This document shows, piece by piece, positions 35,414 to 48,520 of a DNA stretch of 64,000 bases. This DNA is from Ricinus communis (lineage: Eukaryota; Streptophyta; Magnoliopsida; Malpighiales; Euphorbiaceae). Where the stretch lies: positions 1,309,582 to 1,373,581 of the forward strand of contig NC_063262.1 of NCBI RefSeq assembly GCF_019578655.1, read 5' to 3'. How positions within the stretch are numbered: the stretch's first letter is position 1; every line of letters begins with the position of its first letter. The translations under genes and the position numbers were made by a program. The notes under the pieces are model-generated. The model saw only the letters and a list, made by a program, of their open reading frames with translations. It did not search any database and was not told the origin of the DNA.

Positions 35414-37154
35414 TACATCATGTGTATTCTCGATTATTAGGTTGCGATTAGAATAAAAACCTTGTAGCTGCAGATTACTTACATTACATACTGATACTGT
35501 AGTTATTTTCCTGCTTTTGTTGGGGGTTGGGGCTATTCTGTTTGCTCTTTCCATACCCAGTGCTGCTTTGATTTTGTTTTGCATTTATAATAATTATACA
35601 TTGTTCATTGGCAAGAACTTCTGCAAATTATAGGAAACTTTTAACACTTCTCATTTGAGCTTTCATCTACTTAGAGCACATGCTCCTAGTGTGGCCATTA
35701 CTCTTCAAACTCAGTTTTGGAGCACAAAATCTGATGCATTCATCATTGTTATATATGTAAGTAGAAGTTACTGTATTTTATAGTTGCATACTAAATCATT
35801 CTAGTTATTAGGGCATGAGCTTGGTTGGTGGGAATACACATGCACCATGCTTGTATACACATAAGATTTAGAAGGGAAGGAATGATAAAATACCATCATC
35901 ATTTCTTCCTTCTCCATTTCCACACTAGTTAGCAATTTATTAACAAAATATCACGTTTTCTTTTTGGGTCATTAATTTCATGCAATTCGATTTGAAAAAT
36001 GGAACAAAATAATTAAAAAGATGAATCAAAGATAACAAACTGTCATCACCAACCTCAGTCAAATTCTTAGTCATTAAAAGAAAAAAGTCTTAATCAAAAT
36101 CACAATCACAATCGCTAAATTAAAGAAAAGACAACCATTTGCAGACACCAGACCACTCCCTCGTACGACTACCGCCACCACCAATTCTTACATTACAAAT
36201 AAATATTGTAATTGATCCTATTCTAAATTTACAGCTCCAAAAATGATTAAATCTTAATTAGACTTTAATTCTTAGAAAAAATTTATTTAACTCAATGAGA
36301 TACGTAGTAGTAAGTTTTATTTTACTGTCATTTCCACTTTGATATTTTTCTATATACATATGAGCAATTAAAAAGATAAATAATTTTTTCTTTTAATTAT
36401 CACACTTGGACCCGTTAAATTTATTTAAAATTAATAAATATGTGTCAATCATCTATTGATTTAATGTACCGGTGGAGACATGCACTAAACTTAAAAAAAA
36501 GAAAATTCTTGATTAATACACAAAATAAAAACATTCTTACACTTCATTTTTCTAAAAACATTATTGATAAAATTAATACCAACATTTATATTTTCAATAG
36601 CCTCAAAACTTTATCAATGTTAAAATTAAAATAATTAAAAATATTAAATCATGATTCTCAATTTGTAAAAAAAAATATTACTTACACAAGACAATCATAT
36701 CCATAATTTAAATATCATATAATTGATAATAATTTCTCACATATAAAAAAATATGAATTCAAAGAGTTAAAATAGATTTTCTAATATATAATCTCATGCA
36801 TTACATGGTAAAATAAATGGATTTAGCTCCAAATATGTAATTATTTTATTTTTCAAAACTTAAAAGTGCAATTGAACTATTTCAAAGTTCAGGGATTTAA
36901 TTGTCTTTTCTTAGAAAAGTTAAGGGGTTTATTCATGCGTTTTGCCTTTTAATTTCTTCTCCTCCAAGCCGGATTTTGGAGTTCCTAATATATATTTGCA
37001 ATAGCTTCCTTCAAATAGGCTTTAGGTATCAACTATCATCAGCTACAGACACAAAATTAAACACTGGTCTCTCAAAGCTTATTTTTATCACTCTGTTAAT
37101 TATTAGATCTGTGATAAATTCAATCGGTTTCTATTCCTATTCAATTCTAATAAC
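35414..37154. other. Intergenic region between NAC copy 2 and RPN1
   Basis: It contains the decayed tail-anchor region of the NAC gene (about 35520-35580), a P450 relic (35643-35756), AT-rich sequence without a gene, and in the last few hundred bases the RPN1 promoter and leader. Confidence 0.5.
35643..35756 (+). pseudogene. P450 exon-5 3' relic
   Basis: It corresponds to the last 100 coding bases plus 3' UTR of the P450 genes: ACACTTCTCATTTGAGCTTT, then CATGCTCC, CTCTTCAAACTCAGTTTTGG, and the 3' UTR word TTCATCATTGTTATAT. A TAG and indels break the frame. It lies about 230 bases after the NAC stop and implies that a further P450 once stood downstream. Confidence 0.8.
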
Positions 37155-40100
37155 ATGGCACCCGACCCTAACAACGCTAGTGGCAGTGGCAGTGGCGCTA
37201 CCGCTAGAGACGAGGCATCCGTGAAAGTGCCGTCAAAAGACCCCAAAAAGAAGGATGAGAAAAAGGATGAGGATCTTGTGAGTTGCTAGTTTAATTCAAT
37301 TTCAAATTTTCTTAATTTTGTTGCTAAAAGTGTGCTCTAAAAATTAGGGGAGATTGCATTAGGGTTTTTGGCTATATTTAGCTGTTAGGGTTAGGGTTAG
37401 GGTTTTGAGGATTCGGAGATAATGTCAGTTGCTCTTGCTATTGCTTTTATCAATATATATTATGTTTTAATTAAGTGATATCTTTATAAGTTTTAGTTAA
37501 GGCTTTTCTTTAACATTCTAGATATCTCAGGGCTTTTATTAAGGAAAAATTGGTAGTTTATACTTAATCATTATAGTTATTATATATGCAGTCCGATGAA
37601 GATTTGGCGTTGAAGCAGCAATTGGAGTTGTATGTGGAAAGGGCTCAGGATCCTGATCCTGCATTACAGAAGGTTGCTCTAGAGAGTATGAGGTAATTTA
37701 CATTCAAAGATTTAAACTTTGAAGAATATGTCATTTAATTAGGCGAATCTGATTTCAAGCTCTCAATTATTGGTTCTTGTAGATGTTGGGCCATTTGAAA
37801 AAAATATTAAATTTTGAAAGAGAACTGTCCAACATAACGGAGCTATGTTAATGCACCTTGTTATTTCGCAGTTATCTTTACATTGTTGGATTAGACCTGA
37901 ATGCATTATATGCGTGTTATGATTCACTGTGTTGACAAAAGAAGAAAGAGGGAAATATCTGAGTTTTCTTTGTTATTATTGTTTGTGAAGGAATTAAAAG
38001 AATTGTGAGATGACATCTGTGGAACTGTGTGGCGATGTATTATATAGTTAATTACTTGCTTTTGCATTAGTGTTGGGTTTGGAGCCCTGAAATTTTTACT
38101 TACACTAGATTTCTGATACCCATGTAAATTGTTATGATGTAAGACACATTTTGATCTTGCATAACCAAATAGTGGGAGAAAAGATTCAGATATCAATTTG
38201 TGGGAATTTCAGCTCTGTAGGACTTACAATATCTATATTGTATTTTGGTTTGATGGCGGATAAAAATATTTTTTTGCAGGCAGGAGATTAGAACATCAAC
38301 AAGCTCAATGACCTCAGTTCCAAAGCCATTGAAATTTCTTCGACCACATTATGGAACTTTGAAGGCTTTTTATGAAACAATGACAGACTCGGATCTGAAG
38401 GTGTGAATTGCCTAGCTGTAGATTGTCCCATATTATGTTTCTATTGTAGCTAAACCAAGTAAATTTTTCTTAATTGCAGAAATTATTGGCGGATATACTG
38501 TCAGTTTTGGCATTGACCATGTCTGCTGAGGGAGAACGGGTATAACTGATAATATAGGTTTTAAATTTATGTTATTTTCTATTTTTTGTAATTAAGTAGC
38601 GAGCATGTAAATATGGCATGTGTTTTCCTGGTGCATCTAGTGTCTTCATGTTTTTCTCACGCATCTCATATGCAGCACACTTCTTTTCATTTTTCTCTTT
38701 ATCTGTCATTACGAACTATGAAGACTTATTAGTTTAGTCCCTTTGTAGATTATTAATGACTTCCATTTGATGTGACATTCAGGAGAGCTTAAAGTACCGA
38801 TTGTTGGGTTCAGAAAGTGATATTGGTTCATGGGGCCATGAATATGTCAGGTGAGCATCAATTCTCTGATAAAGTAGTTTGTAAGTATTTTAGATCTGTG
38901 TCAAAGAAAAAGGATTTTAGATCTAAAAGTGGATAGTTTTATCAAGATTATACAAAGGTTTGATTTATGAGTTGGTCAATTGGCTGCCAAAATTGTATCT
39001 CCTGGTCAAAACATTGGGTGATGCATTAGATATGGATTTATGAATTTACTTGTCATATGAGTTCTTTTTTTTTTTGTATGTGAATTTACTACTATATTTA
39101 TTGTGCTCATTGGGATTTGTGCATGTTTGTGCTTTCCTGCAGCTGTTCTGGAATCTCGTAGTAATCCCTTTCACTTTCATGAGGCTAATATGAGTCGATT
39201 TTGACATCTAGTATTTTTGATTTAATTGTTGCCAGGAACTTGGCTGGAGAATGTGCCCAAGAATATGCTAAGCGACAGGTTAGAAATTATTTGTTATTGG
39301 GAAAAAAAATAGAAATTTTAAAGTTTATCTTATGATAATTATGTGATATATATCTTTAAATTATTTATCAATGCAAGTGGATTTGTCCTGATTTTGCACT
39401 TGCAGCCTAAACAATACAATGCAGTTCCTTTTTTCTTGTACAGATTATCTAGTATTTTTGCATTGGAACTAAATTATACAAATATGAAATATGGATGCCA
39501 ATGTTCATGTACAGATGCAGTGATTTAGTGTGATGATCTCTTTTATACTTTATTGTCAACTTTTGATTATGTTCGTTGCTATGATGTTGCAGAGTGAGGA
39601 AAGCTCAATTGATGATCTAATGGAACTTGTAACACAAATTGTTGCTTTTCACATGAAGGTAGGCTGGCCAAAATCAGCTTATTTGGCTTCTCTCTGCATG
39701 TAACAATGATGTACTCTTGGGTCTTGATAAGCAACTAATATGCTATGTTTGTTTTCTAAATTATAAAATTCTATGGAAACCATTCAATCTTGTCAACTGA
39801 GAGGGAAAGAAATGTTGATTTTCTTTGTTTTTTACTTGACAGCACAATGCTGAACCTGAAGCTGTTGACCTTTTAATGGAGGTACCAAGCAATCTTGTCT
39901 CTTTTATCTTCTTGTCTATTGCAGTTTTTTGTAATTATCTTCTCATTCTACTTTTTCATGCTTATTATTTGACTAACTCTAGGTTGAAGACCTTGATCTT
40001 TTGATTGATCATGTAGACAGCACAAATTTCAAGAGGACATGCCTATATCTTACCAGCGCAGCAAGGTAACTGAAACTGCATTGTGTGTTTGTGTGTGTGT

Positions 40101-43100
40101 GTGTGTGTGTGTAACTGTCAGTGTGTGTAGATATGTTGCTGATATTGACATTTCATATTTTCATGTAATGCAGATATCTTCCTGGACCAGATGATATGCT
40201 AGTTCTTGATATTGCTTACATGATATATATAAAATATGAAGAATACTCAAACGCTCTTCAGATTGCACTATTCCTTGACAACATGCAGGTTTGATAGCTG
40301 TTAGGAAACTTTATATATATATAACCTAATTTCTAACACATGCATTTCGTTTCTTGTTGAATGTTGATTTGGATTTCGTAGCTAAATGATTCAGGATTTC
40401 ACAGCATTGAGTAAGATGATGGCTAATTCAAATTTTTTGGGAGTATTAGTGAAATTTTGGTTGTGTACTAATTCCAACTCAAAATCTATGTTTTCAGTAT
40501 GTGAAGCAGGTTTTTACAGTTTGTGATGATGTACTCCGAAAGAAGCAATTTTCTTACATTGTTGCTCGGCATGTAAGCTTTAGACATTTTACGATTCATA
40601 TGGCATGGGTTGTGCAACAGCATAGGTTGTAGTTTTCTGAGCAGTGTTTCATTTATGCAGGGTATTACTTTTGAGCTTGATGATGAAGTGGCTGCAGATG
40701 ATGAGGACAGAGAAGCATTACAGGATATCGTCAACAACACTAAGTTAAGTGAAGGTTATCTAACCCTTGCTCGGGATATTGAGGTCATGGAGCCCAAATC
40801 TCCGGATGATATCTATAAGGTTTGGATTTTGATGATACATTCTATGCTGGAATGCATCGTCTCCAACGCATTTTATGCATGTAGACGTAATTCAATGATA
40901 CTATTGTTTACTTTGCCAATTTCATGATTTGCTTGCTTGATTTTTCTTAGGCACATTTGCTCGATGGCCGAGCGAGTGCTGGTGTTAGTGTTGATTCTGC
41001 TCGGCAAAATTTGGCTGCTACGTTTGTCAATGCATTTGTAAATGCAGGTTTTGGTCAGGTAAATATTATCCAATTTGCATGTAAAATGCCTGGGGTTTGT
41101 GTTATCTTAGTGCATATATCATGTTTGTGCAGGATAAGTTAATGACGGTTCCATCAGACTCTTCAAGTGGTGGTTCTTCAGGAAATTGGCTTTTTAAGAA
41201 TAAAGAACATGGAAAGGCTAGTGCTGCTGCAAGTCTGGTATGCATTTATTCTTTTATCGTTATGTAATTCATCTATGGTTGTTTGCAAATTTCTCATTTC
41301 AGTCACTCATAACAGGGTATGATATTATTGTGGGATGTGGATTCTGGACTTGCTCAAATTGATAAATATTTTCATAGCAATGACAATCATGTCATTGCTG
41401 GTGCACTTCTTGGAGTTGGGATCGTCAATTGTAGCATCAAAAATGATTGTGATCCTGTGAGTTCTCCTTATTTGTATGCCAGAAGAACATGATGTGCAAC
41501 TAGTTATTGTAAATTTTTTGACACATGCATTCCGTTCAGGCACTAGCTCTTCTTGGAGATTATATAGATAAAGAAGATTCATCCATTCGAATTGGGGCAA
41601 TAATGGGCCTGGGTATTGCATATGCTGGTTCTCAGAATGAGCAGGTAAGATATCTTGGCTTTTCTCTTGTTAGATATGATTGGCTTTGCTTCTTCTCAGT
41701 AGAATTCTTTTTCTGGTGAAAAACTTCATTTCATAATGTGCACAAGTAATCTGCTGACCCCACTGTTTATTCACGGGCATCCTTCTAATTAATATTTATA
41801 GTAATTTAACAGTTGAAATGGCTGTTTCTGTTTGTAGATTTGTTATTTGCTTTTGGTTATACTGATTGCTCATTTATATGTTAATTGACAGATTCGCTTT
41901 AAGTTATCTCCCATTCTCAATGATGCGAAAGCCCCCCTTGATGTAATTGCATTTACTGCAATTTCATTGGGCTTGATATATGTTGGTTCCTGCAATGAAG
42001 AAGTTGCACAGGCTATTATATTTGCCTTAATGGACCGAAGTGAATCGGAGTTGCAGGAGCCCCTTACACGGTTCTTGCCTCTTGGCCTCGGTCTTCTATA
42101 TCTTGGGAAGCAGGTACATTTTAAACTGTTGGGGGCACTTAATTAGTTCATGTTTACTCCTGTACTATGCTTTTAAATTCAGTGTCCAAGGATACTGTAT
42201 GACACGCGTGGGATGCAACTATATTTTCATTCTGGCTGTATTTGCTTTTCTGTATTAACAGGAAAGTGTGGAGGCAACTGCAGAAGTTTCAAAGACATTT
42301 AATGAGAAAATCAGAAAATACTGTGACATGACCTTGCTTTCATGTGCATATGCGGGAACTGGGAATGTTCTCAAGGTATTCTATCAATGCCAGTCAACTA
42401 CAAAATAGCAACAAGGTTTCTGTTAAAGTTCCACTGTGTTGATTCTTCTGTCATACAGGTTCAGAACCTTCTGGGTCATTGTGCTCAACATCTTGAAAAG
42501 GGTGAAACCCACCAGGGACCAGCTGTGCTTGGGATTGCTATGGTAGCAATGGCAGAGGAATTGGGGCTTGAAATGGCCATTCGCTCATTAGAGCATCTTT
42601 TACAGTATGGAGAACAGAATATTCGTCGGGCAGTTCCTTTGGCTCTTGGTCTTCTCTGCATATCAAACCCAAAGGTATTATTAATCTTTTCATAATTTAA
42701 AGTCTGCTTATGGTGTGCGAATGACTTGCAATTTGTATAACGGACCTGGCTAAGCAAGCCTCTTAGATTTATTTATTTATTTATTTTTATTCTAGATTTT
42801 GAAAGTGAATTGAGAAACTGTTAATTACTGTAATTTCTATCAATATCAAGCAAAAGATTTAGCAAATTTTTTCCTGTACATCCAAATTTGTCCTAATTAA
42901 GTTGCTTCTTTTCTTTGTATAGAAGTAGGGGATTTTTTTGCTCGACGATTCATATACTTATTTGCTTACTAAACTATATGCCAGGTTAATGTTATGGACA
43001 CATTAAGTAGACTTAGCCATGACACAGATTCTGAAGTTGCAATGGTAAGATTCAGTTTTGCTAGGATCCACCCTTCTTTTCCCACCTTTTACCAAGGGCT

Positions 43101-44133
43101 AAAGGCCGCAATATTTGCTTTAATGCTGCAGGCTGCAGTTATTTCCTTAGGTTTGATTGGCGCAGGAACCAACAATGCTCGAATTGCTGGCATGCTACGC
43201 AATCTTTCAAGTTATTACTACAAAGATGCCAGCCTTCTGTTCTGTGTAATGCTCATCATGAAATTATTTCTTGAATATTTCAGGTTCTGTTACTGGAGCC
43301 TTACTTGAGATTTGATTTAATTTGGCTTTCTCAGGTGCGAATTGCTCAGGGTCTTGTACATTTGGGGAAGGGCTTGCTGACTCTTAATCCATATCATTCT
43401 GATCGTTTTTTGCTATCACCGTAAGGAATATCTCCGAGAGAACTTACACCTTTAAGTTTCGTGGTTGTTGCTGTGATCATTAAAATGCAAAAACCTGAGG
43501 GTTAATTATTCAGTTATGTGCAAGTATGGGCTTTTGTTTACAGTCATTAACAGTAGTCAAAACTTCTCTTTCCCTGTAGGACGGCTCTTGCTGGGCTAAT
43601 AACTATGCTTCATGCATGTCTTGATATGAAAGCTATCATCTTGGGGAAGTATCATTATGTTCTCTATTTCCTTGTTTTAGCAATGCAGGTTCGTGTTAAT
43701 TTGAATACTTTGTTCTGGCTATTTATCTAGATGAACTGATTGTCTCCTTTCTGGCATGATTTTTTATTCATTTATTTTTCTTTTGGGGTGACAGCCACGA
43801 ATGTTGATGACTGTGGATGAGAATCTCAAACCTTTGTCTGTACCTGTTCGTGTGGGACAAGCTGTTGATGTCGTTGGCCAGGCAGGTCGACCGAAGACTA
43901 TTACTGGTTTCCAGACCCACTCAACGCCTGTGCTTCTGGCAGCTGGTGATAGAGCTGAGCTAGCTACTGAGAAGTAAGATGTTTATTTTCCCCTTTGAGG
44001 TTACTAGTATTCAAATGTTAGTTGGCAGTACACTAATAGTCAAGCCTCTTTGTGCAGGTATCTTCCACTTTCACCCATTCTTGAAGGCTTTGTCATCTTG
44101 AAGGAGAATCCAGATTATAGTGAAGATCACTAA
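37155..44133 (+). CDS. RPN1: 26S proteasome regulatory subunit RPN1 (PSMD2)
   Basis: 25 exons with GT-AG introns (exon 1 37155-37277, exon 2 37592-37692, exon 3 38280-38400, last exon ending 44133) encode about 890 residues. RPN1 is the non-ATPase base subunit that docks ubiquitin receptors, shuttle factors and the deubiquitinase UBP6/USP14. The N-terminus has the Ser/Gly then Lys/Glu/Asp-rich leader ([17 protein letters not shown]) of plant RPN1. [35 protein letters not shown] segments and [18 protein letters not shown] follow. The toroid of proteasome/cyclosome repeats includes [61 protein letters not shown] and [20 protein letters not shown]. The C-terminus has [39 protein letters not shown]. 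No broken exon was seen. Intron 1 holds a telomere-like repeat and intron 9 a (GT)11 run. Confidence 0.95.
37384..37406 (+). repeat. Telomere-like TTAGGG repeats in RPN1 intron 1
   Basis: Three consecutive TTAGGG units followed by TTTT, 107 bases into intron 1. The motif contains telo-box words (AGGGTT). It could be a regulatory element or a trace of interstitial telomeric sequence. Confidence 0.7.
40091..40112 (+). repeat. (GT)11 microsatellite
   Basis: Pure GT run inside an RPN1 intron; a candidate polymorphic marker. Confidence 0.9.
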
Positions 44134-45145
44134 TTTCTTCCCGGAGCATCACTGGAGCTTGCATGGCGTGACATTGGACCTTGCCTAATAGCTTGAAGCT
44201 CAGACAACTAAATTTTGTTTTGGGATTTTTGACAAGGTTATACTCAGATGCAGGCCAAGTCTTATCTTTTTCCCCTCGGTCTGGATCAAGACTCGCAGAT
44301 CAATGTGAAACTAATGCGCACCCTAGAAAGAGGGAAAACACATTCAAATCGATAAAGCTACACTTGGTTGCTGATTTTTATAACGAATGTATATCCGGCA
44401 TGGTGGCTCTTGACCACTTGCTTTAAATAGGAACATATCTTTGTTACTTGATTGCAGTACGTTAGGGATTCTTCTCAGTTAGTTGGAATTCATTTTTTTT
44501 CCCCCTGCTGTGTGCTATTGGATCTGGAAGCCTCTTTTGTTTCCCCAAAATCTGAGATTATTAAATCACATGCTCATTCCCTATTATAGAAAGAATATAT
44601 AAAAATTAGGTTTTCTAGTGGTTTTTTGATTCATCATTTTATTCTAAAATGAAAAAGCATTTTAAGATAAATAAAATTAGAGAGTTAATAATTTATAATT
44701 TAATAGGAATGCATATTCTAGAAAGGAAATTTTCAGTTGAGCTTCAAGATTAAGTTTTCTACATCCATTATAATATAAGTTCTCACCCTTTCCTGATAGT
44801 TAGGCACCCATCAGATATGTTATTGGTGAGCTGCATTCAGCAAGTAGTTTACGATTAAGAAGTCGAATGAAGAAGTCACGTTTTCATGATCTTTACTCGA
44901 GGAAGAGCAAGTGTGAGAGGGCTGTCAACGTTTGGAGAATACAAATTCTGAATTTGATAATCACAATTCCCAATCAAGTGGCTGCTATTACTCATAATAA
45001 AAGGAATTTATCATGGTCTAGTATGAGCAACTGAAATCTAATTAAAATTCAGTTCAACTGTTCAAGAAAAGAAGAAGAAAAAGCTGTTTTGAATATATAA
45101 ACAAGAGAGAAAAATTATAAATATATGATTATTATCAAACAAAAC
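44134..45145. other. RPN1 3' UTR and intergenic DNA
   Basis: Probably 3' UTR to about 44560, then AT-rich intergenic sequence. Open frames here have no domain. Confidence 0.5.
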
Positions 45146-45670
45146 CCATGAAAGATCACATGTTCATCATTGTAGATATTCCAATCTACAATCGTGGCAT
45201 TACTTCTGATAAAAGTAGCAGTGTGTGGATTCAGTGTCAACCTTGGACAACACTACCAGGTTCGGGAAGTACATACATCCACGAAAATAGGTAAGAGTCA
45301 TCTCGAGGAGCTAACTCAGTAATTGTGTTGTTGTTGTATAGTAAGAGCATGTTTGTTTTGTGGCGATCATCATCATTTTCTTGCAAGAATTCTGGTAGCG
45401 ACCATATGGTCCCATAGCAGGTAGTTTCCTTTGCATGAGCATCGACATGATCTTGTAGCCTGAATCCCACATGGCTGTAGCAATCTTATCAACATCTACT
45501 CTCACAACATCTTTTGTTGGCCAAAAATTGTTGTAACGTTTAGGAGGAAAGAGCGTCATTCCAAAATTAGGCAACGGATATTGTGATGTAGGAGAAAGTT
45601 GAAACAATAGCACAAAGAGAAACAACAGAGGTAGAGAATGAAGAAGAAGAAGATGATCGCGTGATGCCAT
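45146..45670 (-). pseudogene. FAS1 (fasciclin-like) pseudogene 1
   Basis: From the ATG at 45670 the minus strand encodes a signal peptide (LLLLHSLPLLFLFVLLFQL) and the start of a FAS1 domain (VRVDVDKIATAMWDSGYKIM). Near 45390-45400 the frame shifts; the second frame continues with MLLLYNNNTITELAPRDDS, and remnants of the domain end (DWNIYNDE) appear at 45150-45190 after another shift. FAS1 domains occur in secreted or GPI-anchored cell-surface adhesion proteins of the FLA group. The single-domain layout resembles the small FLA19-21-like proteins. At least two frameshifts make it non-functional as assembled. Confidence 0.75.
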
Positions 45671-46640
45671 GATATATGTTTGCTTGTCTGTAACAGTTGG
45701 CTTAATTGGGTATATAAATGAGGAGAAGTTTTTGGGTCTGGTGATGATGATCATAAGAGTTTCTTGTTTGAGTGGGTATGAATTTCGGCATTGTTTTAAT
45801 TAATACAAAACTTTCAAGTTTAAGAGCGAAATAAATATTAGTTATAGGTGAAATTTTTCGTAATATACGATGTTATTATATTTTTATCATCCAAGCACAT
45901 CATGGCTGCCAATATGCCTCATTGATTTTGGAGAATAGAGATCCCAAATTTGATATTCACCACCATTAAAAGAATTAAACTAATATGAGAATTAATTTTT
46001 TTGGTTCTTTAAATTTATTTTTTATTTTTTTTGGTTTAGTTTAACATTTTTATAGTTTACCTTCAATTATATTTTTATTTATTTATTTTTATAAAAAATT
46101 AATATTTTTATTTATTTTTATCATATTAGATATGTCTTTTCAGTATCTTGAATTTTGATTTACTTTTATTATTTTTTTATATAACATATCAACATTATTT
46201 TTAAATTTATTCGGATTGATAAATCATTTTTAAAACTCCTTTATCAATGTTGATTGTAATCTCACCAAAACAAACAAAAAAATTTAAAAAATAAAACTAT
46301 TTTGTGAGATTTATAATTTTATTTAAAGATTCGAAACTAATATTTTTTTTATTTTTTTTAAATATAATTCTCAATTTTGGCTTTAAAGTTAATTTTGAAA
46401 GTAAAATTTTATCAATCTATTTGTTTTTTATTTGATCTAGTGAATTTTTATTGATTTATTCTTTACTTTTTAGGTTTTACTCTTTGTTTCAAAAAATAAG
46501 ATATTTTTGATATTATTTTCAAAAATTTCAGATATTTTTAATATTATTTTTAAAATTTCAGTATTTTTGTAATGAATATTGGGACACCGTATCTTTTACA
46601 GAATGTGCACCATTTCTCGTATTTGTGCAATTTTTAATCA
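45671..46640. other. AT-rich spacer in the FAS1 cluster
   Basis: About 970 bases with no gene; long T-rich stretches, including the short duplicated word TTTCAGATATTTTT/TTTCAGTATTTTT near 46530-46570. Confidence 0.5.
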
Positions 46641-47597
46641 AAAAAGTCCTCTACCCCATGAACAGGAACAGGCCCGTCATTGTAGATATTCCAGTCATTG
46701 ATCTTGACATTATTATGGAAGGATGACCATTATTGTGTGTTTCACTAACTTAAAGTCTATCTCCATCACAATGAGAGGTAAGCAATACAGAACCGTTAGA
46801 AAGTGATCCTGAATCAAAAGATTGTTTATCAACTTTAGATGTGACAACCTGGTATTCGAGCTTGATCCAATCATCCCTACGGATAGCCGTATCAGGAGGA
46901 GCAAATACAGTAATGGTGTTGTTATTGTATAATAAGAGCATGCTTCTGCCATCTCCACGAGATTCTATTCTGCCACCATATGGTATTAACTGACGCAGCT
47001 CAAACTCAATAATCATTCCCATGGTCTTGTAGCCTGCATTCCAAGGAGCTCTCGCGATCTTTTCAACATCTACTTTCACAAAATTTCCTTTTGGTTAAAA
47101 ACTCCTGAAATGTTCAGGAGGGGATTTTATACTTTGTACTTTGGGTGCTCTCAATCTAGAGAGCTTAAAAGAATCCTCAACTCCATGAACAAGTATCTTC
47201 CCATCATTGTAGATATTCCAATCTTTGATCTTAACAGAATTGATGGAAGGATAACCTGTCTTGGGTATTTCTGTAACTATAAGACTCGTGTAAGGTTTGT
47301 TATCAACCTTGGATGTGACAAACTGAATCTGACAGTCTGGCTTGGGCCGAAGCTCAATCCTGAGAGCGTTATCCTGAGGAACAAAAATAGCAATAGGAGT
47401 GTTGTTTTTGTTGTTGTAAATACTAGGAAAATTCTTCTGAAGAATCAAATGACATGATTTTGTAGCCTGAGTCCCACATTGCTTTCTCCATATTCTCAAA
47501 ATCTACTGTCGTAAAATCTTCGGTTTGATTACTAAAATTACAATACAGTTTCGGCCTTTTTGGAGGAGAAATTTAATGGTAGAGAATTGGTTGCCAT
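46641..47597 (-). pseudogene. Two-domain FAS1 pseudogene 2
   Basis: Two FAS1 domains lie head to tail in one reading frame on the minus strand. Domain 1 (about 47520-47180) runs from MEKAMWDSGYKIMSF, through a frameshift, to IAIFVPQDNALRIEL, FVTSKVDNKPYTS and IKDWNIYNDGKILVHGVEDS. A short linker ends in a TAA at 47095-47097. After it the same frame resumes with FVKVDVEKIARAPWNAGYKT, ITVFAPPDTAIRRDDW and VVTSKVDKQSFDSGSLSNG. A last frameshift precedes DWNIYNDGPVPVHGVEDF. The ATG of a possible N-terminus (MATNSLPLNF) is at 47597. The TAA sits near the position of the Trp in NNFWPTKD of pseudogene 1. Stops and shifts make it non-functional. Confidence 0.75.
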
Positions 47598-47877
47598 GAT
47601 CAAGATTGAAGGAGACTTCCTTAATCAGATAAAGGGGGCTCTTGGGATATTATACAAGTATCAAAACCTTGTTTGGGTGAAACACTCCTGTCTAAAACAA
47701 AACAGGAAATAATCCAAGTCGTATCCAATTCCTATTGTTTGAGGATCCGTGTGAAGAAGAATTCTTATGTAAGTAGAGAGCTCTAGTGCAAGAATGCTGC
47801 AATGAATTAATATAAAAAAGATAAAAAAATATCCTACAGTTGGTCTAGCTTAAGTTCTCCATCGATCTCACCATCCA

Positions 47878-48205
47878 ATGACTTTCAAGTCTACCTTATT
47901 GTTTAAGTGTTTCTTCTTAATTATTATTCTAATGTTAATAACACAAAAGCCAGGCTTTGAATCAAAGAAAGACGACGGGAATAATAAGAAAGGAGCGGTG
48001 ATCATACAAATAGATAAGATCAGAAGAGCTTTATGAGATGCAGGTTTCAGAATCATGTCATTGATGATGGAGAACAATCTTCGTCTGGTCATACCTGATG
48101 ACGACTTCAATGACAAGGACAACACGGTCAGAGTATACAACAAAAGCGCGATCACCATGTTCATTCCTGAGGATGATAAAGTAAACTTCATGAAAGATTA
48201 TAGAA
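47878..48205 (+). pseudogene. FAS1 pseudogene 3, 5' half
   Basis: From the ATG at 47878 a signal peptide (LLFKCFFLIIILMLITQ) leads into a FAS1 domain start. The TGA at 48034-48036 (codon 53) stands exactly where paralogues have Trp (AMWDSGYKIM; here AL-stop-DAGFRIM). The domain continues through VRVYNKSAITMFIPEDDK and stops matching the family at about 48205, where a Helitron-like insertion appears to begin. The 3' half of the same gene resumes at 52613. Confidence 0.75.
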
Positions 48206-48429
48206 TCTATATACAAAATGTTTTCATATAGTTTTTCTATGGCATTTTCTATTTTTTTAACCATTTTTCTTAATGTTGTGAGGAACTTTCTCTTTTAACT
48301 TTTAACTTTTTTTATCTTTCTTCTCTTGATGCTCTATTTTTTCTTTTAATATGTTTATGAATTTTGAAATATTTTCTTACATCTTGATAAACTATTTTAT
48401 TACAAAAATATTTAAACATCATTAATAAT

Positions 48430-48520
48430 AATTTATTTTTTAATTAGGTATTCAATGATTTAAATCAAATTGGTAAGTTGCAATTTTTTTTATGTATAAC
48501 CTCAATCTTTTAATGATAGT
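48430..48520 (+). repeat. Internal repeat of the 4.4-kb insertion, copy a
   Basis: TTAGGTATTCAATGATTTAA and TTGGTAAGTT with flanking sequence recur at 50024-50070 in direct orientation and at about 52310-52360 in inverted orientation. Confidence 0.65.

Noticed and set aside
36901..37224. 107-codon open frame overlapping the start of RPN1
   Set aside because: It overlaps RPN1 exon 1 in another frame and has no domain; RPN1 is certain.
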